In this document: in pieces, positions 1-10,190 of the stretch
Layout of the letters: the number at the start of each line of letters is the position of its first letter
Position numbering within the stretch: position 1 is the first letter of the stretch
From: Symsagittifera roscoffensis
Taxonomy: Eukaryota > Xenacoelomorpha > Acoela > Convolutidae
Assembly: GCF_963678635.1 (NCBI RefSeq)
Contig: NC_087071.1
Coordinates: 35,207,680-35,271,679 of the forward strand
Direction: 5' to 3'
DNA: 64,000 nucleotides
Program-made: the position numbers and the translations under genes
The notes under the pieces: generated by a model
Told to the model about the DNA's origin: nothing
Databases searched by the model: none
The model's input: the letters and a program-made list of their open reading frames with translations, nothing else

Positions 1-240
1 CCAACATTGAATTTCTAATACATAACAAAATCTATATCCTAATACATGAGAAATTCGGGCGCCGAAAAAAACTTACCATCTGAAACCTGGTATCTTAATA
101 CATTGGGAAACCTATTCCCTATCTTAACACAATGGGAAATTTATAGCCTCTGTTGATATCTAGAGTGCTGTCCGGATACTCTATACCTATGTTAATACAT
201 GGGGGTCAGCATCCCCCCCCCCCCCCCGGGCTGAACTGCT
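1..240. repeat. TCTTAATACAT-family dispersed repeat with poly-C run
   Basis: This copy carries several spaced variants of TCTTAATACAT and a GCGCCGAAAA block followed by TTACCATCT. It also has a TCCGGATACTC block leading to ATACATGGGGGTC and a run of about 16 C (210-226). The same blocks recur at 38144-38346, where they form a hairpin, and inside each 867 bp unit at 52762-55362. The family is not one I recognise. The window edge cuts the copy on the left. Confidence 0.6.
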
Positions 241-702
241 CCAACATATACTAATTAATTGTTTCTCAAAATCTAAAAACAAACGCAAACGGTAGCATTT
301 ACACGAAATAAGAAAGTTATGAGCTAAGCATTAAGTGACTGTGATGTTTTTTTTAATTTGCGGTGAGCTTAAGTTTTCAAATCAGGCTCTTTAAGAAAAA
401 TTTGGAGTTGATTTTCGAAATCAGTGTTTTGAAATAGAAAAACAAAATAAGTTTAAGTTTCAGAAAAAGAAAAAGTATTTAAATTGCCTCGAACCAGTTT
501 AATCTAGCCAAACTTTAACTTTTTAATAAAGATTTCAAAACAAACTGATTGTTTTGTAAAACTCAAAAAAACTACTTAATCTAAGTTATTTTTTCAAAAT
601 AAATTAAATGCGCAGAGAACTTTCACTTAACTTCAACTTAGAAAAAAAACAGTTTTTAATACAGAATTTCTTTTACATTTTTTTCTTCTTTCCTTTTTTG
701 TC
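241..702. other. AT-rich spacer, no gene seen
   Basis: This stretch is A/T-rich with many poly-A and poly-T runs. I see no open frame or repeat structure beyond low complexity. Confidence 0.5.
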
Positions 703-1023
703 TTAAACCAAAACTCCCATAGCATCGGTGGCTCTGTGAATGTAGAGGGCCAAAACGAAGTAATGCCCAGTGGGTCTTTCCCCCCACTTTGACCTGTTGG
801 CTGCGCCATGAGAAAAGACGGTTTCAATAGGTAAAATAATCCGTGAGAGTTAGAAACCGTAAAGTAAGAAGTTAGTCGGAGACAATGAAATGGCGGTCAA
901 CCGAAGGTGACAGACAACTCTGAAGGTTAAATACCAGTTAGCGCCATACAGATAGATAAACTAGATAGCAACAACTAGGATGAAACTTAACTCAAATAAT
1001 GAAATAATTTAGATACTATGACA
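703..1023 (-). repeat. Downstream terminal direct repeat of the retrotransposon
   Basis: This matches 6417-6739 from TTAAACCA to GATACTATGA, with scattered substitutions and short indels. On the minus strand it contains an ATG at 809 followed by the first codons of gag (MAQPTGQSGG...). The gag start is therefore duplicated at the downstream end, where it has no following gag. It corresponds to the 3' LTR if the repeats are LTRs. Confidence 0.85.
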
Positions 1024-1237
1024 ATGCCCTTCTTGTGAGAAACGATGATTTAATTTAAATACTCAATGAAGTGTTGTTATGTAAATGAAGGAAAAATAAC
1101 AACGAGTTTTAGATAGAGTTTTGACTACTAGCTATGACAACATTTAAACTAAACATTTGAGTTTTTGCCGCTTCACGGCATGCCCTCTCCCTGGACTTTG
1201 GAATGTTTTTTTTTCTTTTTCATGATTCCCCTTTTTT
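1024..1237. other. Untranslated tail between pol and the downstream repeat
   Basis: Minus-strand sequence after the pol stop contains an A/G-rich stretch (about 1204-1245) that could serve as a polypurine tract. A small GC-rich inverted repeat, GCCG...CGGC, lies at about 1167-1180. The assignment as a polypurine tract rests on position only. Confidence 0.4.
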
Positions 1238-3278
1238 CTATTTCGTCCCTGGTTTTTCCGCTGTTTGAATATTGTCAATCAAGGCCGCCCTCATTTTAGT
1301 AACTGCCGTACCTTTCCTTCCTGAACGTCTTGAGCTGGTCTCGTCTAACGAACTTGCCGAATCTTGACTCGAATACGAAACAAGCCGTGGCTTCCTTCCC
1401 CGCTTTTGCTTCAAGTTTGTGGAATCTCCGATTGGTCTCGCTCCGCGTCCTTTCAATTCTCCTCCGTCGTGTCGTTCTTCCTCCGGTTTGTGTCGATTTC
1501 CGCACCCTTGCAATAGTATACTCCGTCGCCGTCTCGTAAGCGCTTGGTCTAATTGTTATCGTCTCCGTCTGTTGCCCCCACTAGGTGTTTCTTGTCTTTC
1601 CCCGGGTGTTCGTCCCCGGGTTACCCTCCTTCGTTTCGGTCGCTTGTATTTTCGTCGCCAGTGGTAAAAATCGTCTTCGTCCGAATCCTCCACGTTATCC
1701 CTTATTTGGTGTTTCCTCTGTTTGCCTACGGTGCTTTTGTAGGTGTCTGTGGTGCCTTGGGAACTAGATGGTTGGTTCGCCAGTAGCTTCCGTTTCAAAT
1801 CCCACGGTGTAGGTGGTGCAGCAATTTGACCAGGCGCCCTCTTCTTCGGAGTATTTGTCCGTTTCAGTGCTACTCCCGATTTTCTAAGTACAGCACCGTT
1901 ACTCATTTTAATAGTGCGTTCAGTCTGATTTACTATTCTGGATTTTATCGGTTTATACCTATTCAAGTTGCGCTCTACTGTTCGCTGCATCACTATTGTT
2001 GGTGGCATTGCCGTTGGTGGTGCATCCGTGGTCCGAACAATCCCTTGTTCGTTGTCCTGGTTAGCAATCCGGTCGTCGACTAATCTCATTGGTTGTTGCC
2101 TGTTTTTATTGTCGTACTCAGTATCCGAGCGGACTCCCCAGGTTGTGCCCATGGGCTCTGGCATCGCTTGAGTGTTTGGGTCTCGTTCATCTAAACGGGC
2201 AGATTTTGAGCAGATTACGTTTTCCCAATTTAGATTTCTTAGTGACGGCTTTTTAGTTAAGTACCTGAGAACTGTGTTTGCTTCCCGACCATGGTGCGCT
2301 TCAAATGGTTCAGATTCAGGGTGGCATTTTTAGCGAATCTCAAAGCACCGAGGGCCCTTTCAAGCATCCGCTCCAAGGGTTCCGGTTTTTCCTCTCGCGC
2401 ATACGTTAGTGCCGAGTTCTTGAGACTGCCGATTGTCCGTTCGACGCACCCTGTTGCCCGATGATGGTTAACTGGCGAGGTAAGTATTTCAATTCCTTCT
2501 TTGTGACAGAATGTTCGGACCTCCTTGGAAATTAAATTCGTTCCCTGGTCAACTCGTATTTGTCGCGGAACTCCGTGTGCGATTAAATATGCTTTTAAGA
2601 ATTTTACGATTTTGCTTGGCCGTTTTGAATTACAAACCAGGGCCGATGGCTATCGAGAAAAGCGATTCACCGCCACTAGAACATACTTTTTAGATTCATT
2701 TAAATAGTTAATAAGCCCCCAAAAGTCTAATTGCACATGTAAGGGTACCAGATGTCTTTGGCCGCTTCGTACATCTTCGATTTCCCATGGTGATAATAAT
2801 GCAGTCTGTTGTTTACCGCCGCTTGCAAAGTGTTTGGAATTACGAGTCTCTCATCCATCCACAGGCATCCGTCCTTCACATGAAAATCTTGAAAATTTTG
2901 GGCATAATATTTACTCATTGCTGCAATTTTTGTGTATAGATCCGGGTCCTTACACTTGATCATTTCGATGATTGCTTGTAGTTGAGGATCCGAATTGTAC
3001 TGAGATTCGATAAATCGAAGATTAAACAATTCTGGGAGAGCATTCTGTTTATTAACTACTTTACAATTGCTCAGAATAATAGATATAACACGACTTTCAG
3101 GGTTAACCGTTGGATAACTTTCGCCAGGATAAACCGAAGAAATTGAGATAATAGTGTTACTTTTAGTGATCCGGACTTCTGTTGTGACTGCCTGTATATC
3201 TTGATTTATGTCCTCTATCTCGTCGCTACTACTATTGCTAGGGTGTCGTACCAGTAATTTCCCGATTTTTTGTTCCAT
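1238..3278 (-). pseudogene. Integrase and basic C-terminal tail of pol, broken
   Basis: 3278-2727 encodes the linker and zinc-binding N-terminus (HYYHHGKSKMYEAAKDIWYP near 2745-2810). After a frameshift near 2725 the core follows on the minus strand: LDFWGLINY (first D), an in-frame TAG near 2650, VDQGTNLISKEV (second D, near 2540-2570) and GCVERTIGSLKN (E, near 2430-2460). So a D,D-E triad can be read. Later frames 2164-1556 and 1513-1238 give a long basic, glutamine- and serine-rich tail ending near 1238. The stop and frameshifts make it non-functional. Confidence 0.85.
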
Positions 3279-3416
3279 AATTAGATAAGATTTTGAGTTT
3301 TAGAAGTTTAAACGTGTATTTGAATAAACGAAATCTGTTTCAATAATTGTTCCAATTATATTCTCGCTGGACTTAAGTGACCTGCCGGATATGCAATTTG
3401 TCGCTCTGTGATTGGT

Positions 3417-4039
3417 TCAATTTCCACCACATGATCTTTTGCCCGCTACCGGCTGTTCTCTATTCGATATATTACAAACGCGTTTATTACTATAATTAGC
3501 CTTTGGAGACTCGAGTTTACCTTTGGACAAATATTTCTTTTTAAATCCGAGTGCGAATCTAATTTGACTTTTTTTCGCAACCGTGAACATGCTATCATAT
3601 GTGCTGACCGGTTTAGCGTCCAAACTCGGGTGCCTCGATAGGTAGTCCGCAAAACCAATTTTAGCTCCGGGTTTGTTGTCCACTTGAAAATCAAACGGTA
3701 TAAGGCGATCCAGCCACCTGGTTAATCTACTAAACATCGTCTTGTTCGTTTTTTGTTGTTCCCATTTAGTAGCAAAACCAGATCTTTGTGGTCCGTGACG
3801 TTTAAAAATTTTCTCCCCAGATCATATTTTCGGAAACATTCCGTCCCCCACACAACTGCGAGCATTTCCAGTTCGTTCGTTGAATACTTTTTCTCCGCCT
3901 CGTTTAAGTACAGGGATGCGAAGAATATCGGCCTCCATCCGTCGGAATTTAGTTGTTCAAGAACCGCACCGAGCCCGTTATGGCTTGCGTCACAGACGAT
4001 TCTTGTGTCACGGTGTATATCGAAATGCCGGGGTTCCAC
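3417..4039 (-). pseudogene. RNase H and tether region of pol, broken
   Basis: 4039-3722 contains VCDASHNGLGAVLEQ (first catalytic aspartate), KKYSTNELEMLAVVW (catalytic glutamate) and TDHKDLVLLL (third acidic site), the usual Ty3/gypsy RNase H order. The next frame, 3737-3417, has FADYLSRHPS, the motif that normally closes RNase H before the integrase linker. A frame change near 3722-3737 separates the two. A linker region to about 3280 follows. Confidence 0.9.
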
Positions 4040-4103
4040 TATGTTCTCTACTTGCTTTTTAAGATTTTCGAATAATATTTGACACTCACTAGTCCAAACA
4101 TAT

Positions 4104-4958
4104 TCATTTTTCCCGCTTAATAGGGGGCGTAGCGAGGCCGACGATTCCGCGACTGTTGGGAGGTTTTTTTTTGTGTAGGCTATGAATGGAGCCCATGAAC
4201 GATTTTAATTGCGAAACTGTTTTAGGGGCTTTTAGAGACTCGATTGATTCCGTTTTTTGGATTAGTGGTGTAATTCCGGTGCAAGTTGTTTTATGCCCCA
4301 ACCCTTCGCATTCTTTTCGCGCAAATTGACATTGAGCAAGTTTGAGCGGCATGTTTTCCCGTTCTAATTTCCGTAAAATCTTCTCGCCGCCGCGATATGC
4401 TCAATTTCAGTGCCTTTCGTGACAACCAGGATGTCATCTATGAATGCGTGTGCCTGTGGAAATTCCGAAAGGAATGTATCCATTACTCTTTGAAATTCCG
4501 CCGGCATGGTTGTGAGGCCGTACAACCCCGTTCGAAAGCTATACGTGCCCGTTGATTTTCCCCCCACTAACGAAAAATTACATTGAACGCTCGTCTTTGG
4601 ACTAAGTGGTAGCTGACCGTACGCATATGTAAGGTCCATTGAAGAAAAGTATACATCCCCTGGTTTCTGTTCGCCTATCGTTTGTCCTACGGTATCCATG
4701 AGCTCTTCGATATTAGGCATTTGATATTTATTCTCGTGGACTGGTTTATTTAGCTCCCTTGACTCTAGCGCTAATTTTACTGACCCATCTTTTTTCACTG
4801 TTATTCCTTCGGGGAGTTGAAGTACTTGTCAGTTTTTCGATATGCCCTTGCTGCAAAAGTTTACTAATTTCCTTATCCACCTTATCTCGCAGTGTAATCG
4901 GTGCTCTTCGTCCTTTTTGTTGGATTGGCGTTAACGTTTCGAAAAATTCCGCGCCCAA
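4104..4958 (-). pseudogene. Reverse transcriptase of Ty3/gypsy-like element, broken
   Basis: Three open pieces make up the RT. 4958-4746 has the N-terminal fingers with PIQQKGRRAPITL. 4798-4364 has the palm with DLTYAYGQLPL (about 4605-4637) and the catalytic FIDDILVVTKG (about 4412-4445), in which two aspartates of the YXDD-type box are intact. 4352-4104 has the thumb and connection with SQLKSFMGSIHSL. These blocks are diagnostic of Ty3/gypsy RT. The frame changes between pieces mean it is not expressed as one protein. Confidence 0.92.
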
Positions 4959-5602
4959 CTTGTGATTCTCTATGAAAAAGATTATTAAATTGCTTACCGA
5001 AATAAGTCTGCCATGGGTCTAATGAGTCCTCCCCGCTTGGCGTTTCGGACCCCGGTTGTTCTCCTTGAACTGACATCACCTTTTGCTCCGGTGTCCTTTG
5101 CACTATTTGTAATCCCAGATTTGGCATTAGATCTCTCCCAATAATCGACGGTCTGTTTCCTCCTATCACCTTGATTCTTGCCACGGTCACCCATCCGTTC
5201 GTTTCCAATGACACGTCCATCGTCCCTAACAGCTGTAAAGGTTTCCCTGAACTCGTCGTCCTCCGGTGCCGGCTCCTTTACCTTTACGCCTGCGGTGCCC
5301 AACGTTCGTTTCAGTTCTCCAACTGTGAGTATTGAGATCGGTGATCCGCTGTCTATCCAGAAGTTAGTTTGCATACCATTTATCTTAATTGGCAGTCGAG
5401 CGCCGGTCACTTTCAATTCGGTTTCCTTCCGAGATTTTATGGCCCTTACAACATAGTCTCCTGAACTGTCCGTATCCCACGATATTTGCCTCTTGTCCGG
5501 TGTGTTGACCCATCCTACTGAGTTTTCATGTTGCGAATAGGCATCCTCAGCGTCACCTATTTCGCTTACATCCGCATCCTCCTGGTTTTGAATCAGTCCC
5601 AC
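4882..5602 (-). pseudogene. Aspartic protease region of pol, frameshifted
   Basis: The frame 5602-4994 contains WIDSGSPISIL (about 5325-5360), the D-S/T-G active-site turn of retropepsins. There DSG replaces the more common DTG, as in many Ty3/gypsy elements. An overlapping frame (5220-4882) carries IIGRDLMPNLGL, which matches the second conserved block (I-G-R-D) that closes the fold. The two blocks are in different frames, so the protease is interrupted. It follows the zinc knuckle directly and leads into RT, the expected gag-pol order. Confidence 0.8.
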
Positions 5603-6523
5603 CGCAGGTCTCCCCCGGTTAGTGCGCTTTCCCTGACAGTTTTTCTCGTAATGGCCGGTCTTCCGGCAAAAATTACATGTCGCACTTCTAACTGGAATCT
5701 AGTTATATGTTCCGGAGTAAAGTTGGGTTGGTCACAATTATAGCACCTTTTGGATGCTCCCCCTCTCATATCTGCTCGTCCCTCAAGCGATCCACGGCCG
5801 CGCTGTCTGCTATTTTGGTATCCCCCTCGGATTTTCCCCACCGGTTCCGTTTTAATTTGGAACGCTTGGCTCCACCGGTGGTGCCGCTTGTTGTTGCTCC
5901 CCCGGTGGTCAAACCATATGAATTAGCATACGTATATCCATGCTCATATGAAAACGCATTTCGATAAACCTCCTCTGGTGTCTTTGTTGATCGACATAGC
6001 CCGCTCTGTGCCTCTCTTTTATTCATGTTCACAAGGAATACGATACTAAGAATTCTGGTCTCCAACGCTCCAAATTTGCATCGTGCTGCTAGTCCGCTTT
6101 AAACTGAATGGAACTGCTCCAAGGATTCTCCAATATGTTGTTTTCTTGCCAATAACTGGAAAGTTTCGTAAGTTTCATTCCGTTCTTTCTTTAACTCGTT
6201 TTCCACGGCATCTAGTACTCTAGAGCACCGGGTTGTAGATAGATCCAGGTGTGGCTTCCTCAATGCAATTCATCTTGCCATTTTCCCCCAGACACAAGTA
6301 CAAGTCGATCTTTTCCGTCTACCTCCTCCGGTAGTGCCGTAACCTGAGCTGCTGTAAAATTGTAAAATTTTCTCGGATTTATGCTGTGTTTGGCAACCAT
6401 CCCCCATTGAAATCGGTTAAACCAAAACTCCCATAGCATCGGTGGCTCTGTGAACGTAGAGGGCCAAAACGAAGTAATGCCCAGTGGGTCTTTCCCCCCA
6501 CTTTGACCTGTTGGCTGCGCCAT
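5593..6523 (-). pseudogene. gag: gag of Ty3/gypsy-like element, frameshifted
   Basis: The capsid/nucleocapsid precursor starts at the ATG at 6523; an upstream TTG keeps the frame open but is not a likely start. The first open stretch runs to about 6260 and ends in ...KWQDELH. The remainder is in other frames (6065-5766 and 5841-5593), so at least two indels separate the pieces. Near the end are two zinc-knuckle-like motifs. CYNCDQPNFTPEH sits near 5707-5745, and a full CX2CX4HX4C knuckle (CNFCRKTGHYEKNC) near 5634-5677 in a different frame. The middle is rich in G, T and S with a basic stretch, as expected for an RNA-binding nucleocapsid. It overlaps the upstream direct repeat. Confidence 0.8.
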
Positions 6524-6739
6524 GAGAAAAGACGGTTTCAATAGGTAAATTAATCCGTGAGAGTTAGAAACCGTAAAGTAAGAAGTTAGTCGGAGAAAAT
6601 AAAATGGCGGTCAACCGATGGTCACAGACAGCTCCAAAGGTTAAATACTAGTTAGCGCCAGACAGATAGATGAAACTAGATAGCAAAAACTAGGGTAAAA
6701 CTTAACTCAAAAGATGAACTTATTTGGATACTATGATAA
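6417..6739 (-). repeat. Upstream terminal direct repeat of the retrotransposon
   Basis: This is the partner of 703-1023. Its last third (minus-strand direction) encodes the beginning of gag, with the first in-frame ATG at 6523. The repeat stops abruptly inside gag at about 6417, right after codons for ...LWEFWF. I could not identify a convincing tRNA primer-binding site just downstream. Confidence 0.85.
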
Positions 6740-7110
6740 CGGTTTTGATTTAATTCGTTTGAAAAAAAGCACACGACCAGCATGATTTCACTCATATATT
6801 TTTAATACTAACTCGGCTTATGTTTTGCATGCTTTGACAGAGCTCGAAACATGTTCTGACAGCGCTGCGGCTATATTGTGATTTTTTTTCCAAAACTACT
6901 CTTTTTTACCCTGGGAACCTCTTGACCCCAATCTTTTCTAAGATGTCTACAACTATTTCTTTTTCATTTCCTCTTACGTTTACCGAACGTGGTTGGGGTG
7001 TTAAAAAGTTAAGTAGGGAAGGGGTTAAACTGTGAAGAGGTTGTGGAGTGGGGTTGGTAATTTGCGGTGGGGGTAAGATTTTGAGTGGGGCTAAAACCAT
7101 GTTTGGGGTG
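6740..7110. other. Spacer, no gene supported
   Basis: The minus strand holds a 64-codon frame (7100-6906) rich in P, L and T. It arises from a G/T-rich low-complexity run, so I do not call it a gene. Confidence 0.4.
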
Positions 7111-7470
7111 CAGCTGCGGATCTAGAATTTTCTCGAGGAAGGCGGATTTTCAAAAAAAATGAAAATTTTGTCGACTTTTTTTGGAGGTTGACCAAATTGA
7201 TTTTTCTGAGCTCTCTCAAATCAGTAGAAAGAGCCTAATTTGGCAAAGTTTTCTGCGCCGAAGTCAAATTTTTGAAAAACAGGCCACAAAAAAAATTTTT
7301 TACCAAAAATTTTTACCAAAAAATTACATTTTTTGGCGCGCTCTTTCCCCCCCCCCCAAAATTAGTGTTTTATGGCGCCAAAGGCACCTTTAGAATTATT
7401 TTGGGGTCAATTTTCCAAAACTGGATATATCGACTTAATACAAAGGTGGGACTCTTTGGGATCAGACCTA
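7111..7470 (-). mobile_element. hAT-type non-autonomous element, truncated copy
   Basis: This copy aligns in reverse orientation with 19349-19751. Shared blocks include GGATCTAG...TTTCTCGAGG, TTTTCTGCGCC, TTTTTTGGCGCGC followed by a C run, and CGCCAAAGG. The left end begins CAGCTGCGGATCTAG, a diverged form of the CAGGGGAGGATCTAG terminus. The other terminus is missing near 7470, where the large inverted-repeat arm begins. Confidence 0.75.
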
Positions 7471-7489
7471 TTTTTTCATCTTGTTGTGT

Positions 7490-7690
7490 TTTGCAGCTCG
7501 AACGACATCTGCGGGTATCAGCCATCAATGAATAACTTCGACTGGTTTTTGTATGTGGCATTTAATCTTGAAAAGAGTTTTACATAATAGGAATATCAAA
7601 AGAGAAGTATTGGTTGACTGTAAGATCCAACAAAACGAGGTCAAACTGTTCATTTTGTAAATTGTACAGAATTGCGCAACGGGCCAAACT
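7490..7690 (+). pseudogene. Decayed exon shared by both inverted arms (left copy)
   Basis: Just after a TTTTGCAG acceptor-like site, the plus strand reads CSSNDICGYQPSMNNF, WFLYVAFNLEKS and, after stops, KRGQTVHFVNCTE. The right arm, on the minus strand at about 23100-22900, reads CSSKGIYGYQLSVNNF, a similar FNLDKS block, and KRGQTAHFVNCTD. Conservation of the protein reading despite stops suggests an old exon or transposon protein copied with the arm. I do not recognise the family. Confidence 0.45.
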
Positions 7691-8046
7691 CTGATTTACT
7701 GCCGGATCCGCAACATTGCTACAACTCTTCATGTTCTTTGCTGTTTTGGATTTCACAAACAAATGACTATAACACTGTACTGCTAAAAACCAATTTAAAA
7801 TAGGTGGTCTTGCAGAATCGCAACTGTAATTCCGGAATCCGGATCAGTTTGTGGAATCCACAAACAAATAATAAAATTTAGGTATAGTACAATTGAACTA
7901 TTGCGGAAACCACAATTTGAAGCGGAATCGACAAATTAAAAGCTGAATCCACCTTTTGTTTGCAGACTCTAGTTGTGGGTTATCAAAAAGACTGCCCAAC
8001 AGTTCAATCTCATTTGCTGCCAACAGTTTGAACTCACCAGCTAAAG

Positions 8047-8162
8047 CTCAAATACTGAAAGAATGAACACTTTTCAGATCTCAAATACTGAAAAAAAAAC
8101 GAACACCTTTCTGATCTCAAATACTGAAGAAATGAAGAGTTTTTTGATCTGAAATACTGAGT
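8047..8162 (+). repeat. Minisatellite, 33-36 bp unit, four units
   Basis: CTCAAATACTGAA begins units at 8047, 8080 and 8116, and a variant begins at 8149. Units are joined by GAACACTTTTCAGAT-like spacers. The same array is present in reverse orientation at about 22370-22500, so it predates the inverted duplication. Confidence 0.8.
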
Positions 8163-8890
8163 TTTTATTTTATACCTCTATCGCCCCTTACTTCAAATAG
8201 AAGAGATATTTGCTGCACCACGTTCGTCTTTGCAGAAATTGAACAGAATCGATTGTATCAATGCAAATTGTCCTTTTGCAGCATCATTAATATGCATATT
8301 TTCATTTCTGTTTTCGTTCAATGAAAGAACACTTCAGATCAATTGCAACTGAAAAAAGATATCAGTTATACGACTTACAAACAAAACAATTTTTCATACG
8401 AACCTGGACCGTTGTGACAGATGAGTGACCCAACATGTTCATAGATTTTCAAAATTAAAAGGGTAAAAAATGAGAGTAGTAACACACATTTTGAAAAAAA
8501 TTGCAAACAGCTGAATAAGCTTGCACCTTAAAAATGATGTTTAAAAAAAGCAAAATAAGAAGGACATTAAAAGCGAAATAACAAAAGAAAGATACACTTA
8601 TAAGCAGCTAAATAACCAATGAAGTCAAGTTTTCATATTCGAATACATTGGACAGAACAAGTACATTGGACACAGTTATTACAGACTTAATAGGGATTGA
8701 AAGAGTAAAGAGCTTTTCAATCGCTCAGAAAACTTTTTGATTAATTGAAATGCTGGTCGGTCAAAATGGACGATACTGGTAAATGTTAGAGTCCATGGTA
8801 AAGCCGATTGACTGAAAACCGAACAATGTTTGAATGCTTATATGAATGAAATTATGACTGAGTTTTTAGGTTAATTGATAGTAGCAAAAG

Positions 8891-10190
8891 ACTAAATTTT
8901 CTTGAATTTTTTTTGACTAATTTTTTGATTAATTTACAAATTATTAACTAAGCTAAAAAAATTCAATCACGGCATGGCAAATAAAACCAAAAAATTCAAA
9001 TTGGTCAACATGATAAGAATAACTGCTCCTTTTTTCCACAATGAGAAGGAAGTAAATTTTTGTGAATCAAACTACATTAGCTAGCTCCAGTAACTGGCGA
9101 AAGAAAATAACAGCTATAGCCAGTTAAATTTTAGTTAAGACAAGGAACTACAACGGAGTATAGAGTTTGGGGTATCTAATCACGAGATATAAAATGAAGT
9201 ATTTCATGTTAATTGAATTTTTTCTCTTGGGATAAAAGATTTAAGCGCTGATTTGATTGTTTTCTTTGAACAAAAAGAAATTTTTAGAAAACTGAAAATT
9301 AACTTTTTTCGACGATGGTTTAAATTTTGAGTCCATGATCAGCCATCACCCTAGGAGGTGCAAGCGTGCATGGGAAGTTATAAATCCCTTTCCTTTTCAC
9401 TTTGTCCTTTTTTCGTGGATATTTCCCCTTGCCTAGCCACACCCCCCATTTTGATGACTGCCCGCTCCTTCAGGCAGGCCACCTCTCTATTCAAAATGAT
9501 AACCGATTGTTTTTAACTTCAAGTCAGAAACAGAAAAATGCGACAGAAAAACTGAATTCACTTGCTCAATTTAGGCCTGTCCAAAACCCCAAGTTACGCA
9601 GGCGCGAACACAGGTCAACTATAAAAACTCAAATCATTTCAAGATCGTAATACTGTACTCTGTTTTTTGCTTGCATTATATTTTTTGCCTTTTTGAAGAA
9701 AAAATTAAACGTTTTTTTAAAATTGCGCAAAGAACAACTAAAAAGGACTCCATCTTCGAATGATCTCATTTTCCGGCGCTGGTTAACCAATTGGCGCTGG
9801 TTAATCATCATTCCGAGCTATCTCCAGATGCTCATGCAACAACGCTTTGCATGCAATTAATTGTCAAATGGGTTTGGAAGATCTGATATCATGAAGGTCA
9901 TCTCGCATATCAAACGAGTTTAACAACTCTCAATGCCTTTAAATCAGCACAAAAAATTTTTATGGTTTTTAATTTTTCATTGAAAATATTGCTGAATCTT
10001 TTCATCCTCTAAAATTAGCATATCATCTCAATTTAACCATTTACACGTAGATTGTTCTTATGAAGTTCAGCACAATGTGTTGTTACAGTCAACTCATACA
10101 ATAGCCATCTAAATAAGACCAGTCTCGTCATTTGCAGCACACTTTATAGTGATCGTTATTGCAACAAGATCCGCATCTACCAAACGCAGA
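8891..10190. other. Spacer without a supported gene
   Basis: AT-rich sequence. An 82-codon plus-strand frame begins at 9402 (GTC...), but it has no recognisable motif and no acceptor or start context I trust. A short direct repeat GGCGCTGGTTAA occurs at 9774 and 9792. Confidence 0.4.

Larger units (their letters stand above)
703..6739 (-). mobile_element. Ty3/gypsy-like LTR-type retrotransposon, broken, minus strand
   Basis: Read on the minus strand, the order is repeat, gag, two zinc knuckles, aspartic protease, RT, RNase H, integrase, basic tail, repeat. This domain order with integrase last is typical of Ty3/gypsy. Flanking direct repeats of about 320 bp lie at 6417-6739 and 703-1023, with about twenty differences by my count, so the insertion is fairly recent. 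Base composition is clearly richer in G+C than the surroundings. Several frameshifts and stops split the coding region, so the copy is dead. I see no clear target-site duplication. A possible polypurine tract, read on the minus strand, lies near 1204-1245. Confidence 0.9.
7471..8890 (+). repeat. Left arm of large inverted duplication
   Basis: The reverse complement of this arm can be followed through 23125-22370 and then 20285-19150. Anchors include GCAGCTC followed by GGTATCAGCCATCAATG (left 7491-7530), CCCAACAGTTCAATCTC (left 8000), the CTCAAATACTGAA minisatellite (8047-8160), AGATATCAGTTATACGAC (left 8355) and AATTGATAGTAGCAAAAG (left 8873). The arms differ by many substitutions and indels, so the duplication is old. 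Confidence 0.8.

Noticed and set aside
210-226. Poly-C run (and the poly-G run at 38170-38181) as a regulatory G-quadruplex
   Set aside because: These are single homopolymer runs within a dispersed repeat. They may reflect assembly uncertainty, and nothing nearby suggests regulation.
1330-1786. Plus-strand frames over the 1.3-2.2 kb region
   Set aside because: These are antisense shadows of the basic C-terminal tail of the retrotransposon integrase, which reads coherently on the minus strand.
8047-8162. Possible CRISPR-like array (regular repeats with spacers)
   Set aside because: Spacers are themselves similar between units, the repeats are imperfect, and the genome is eukaryotic. It is a minisatellite.
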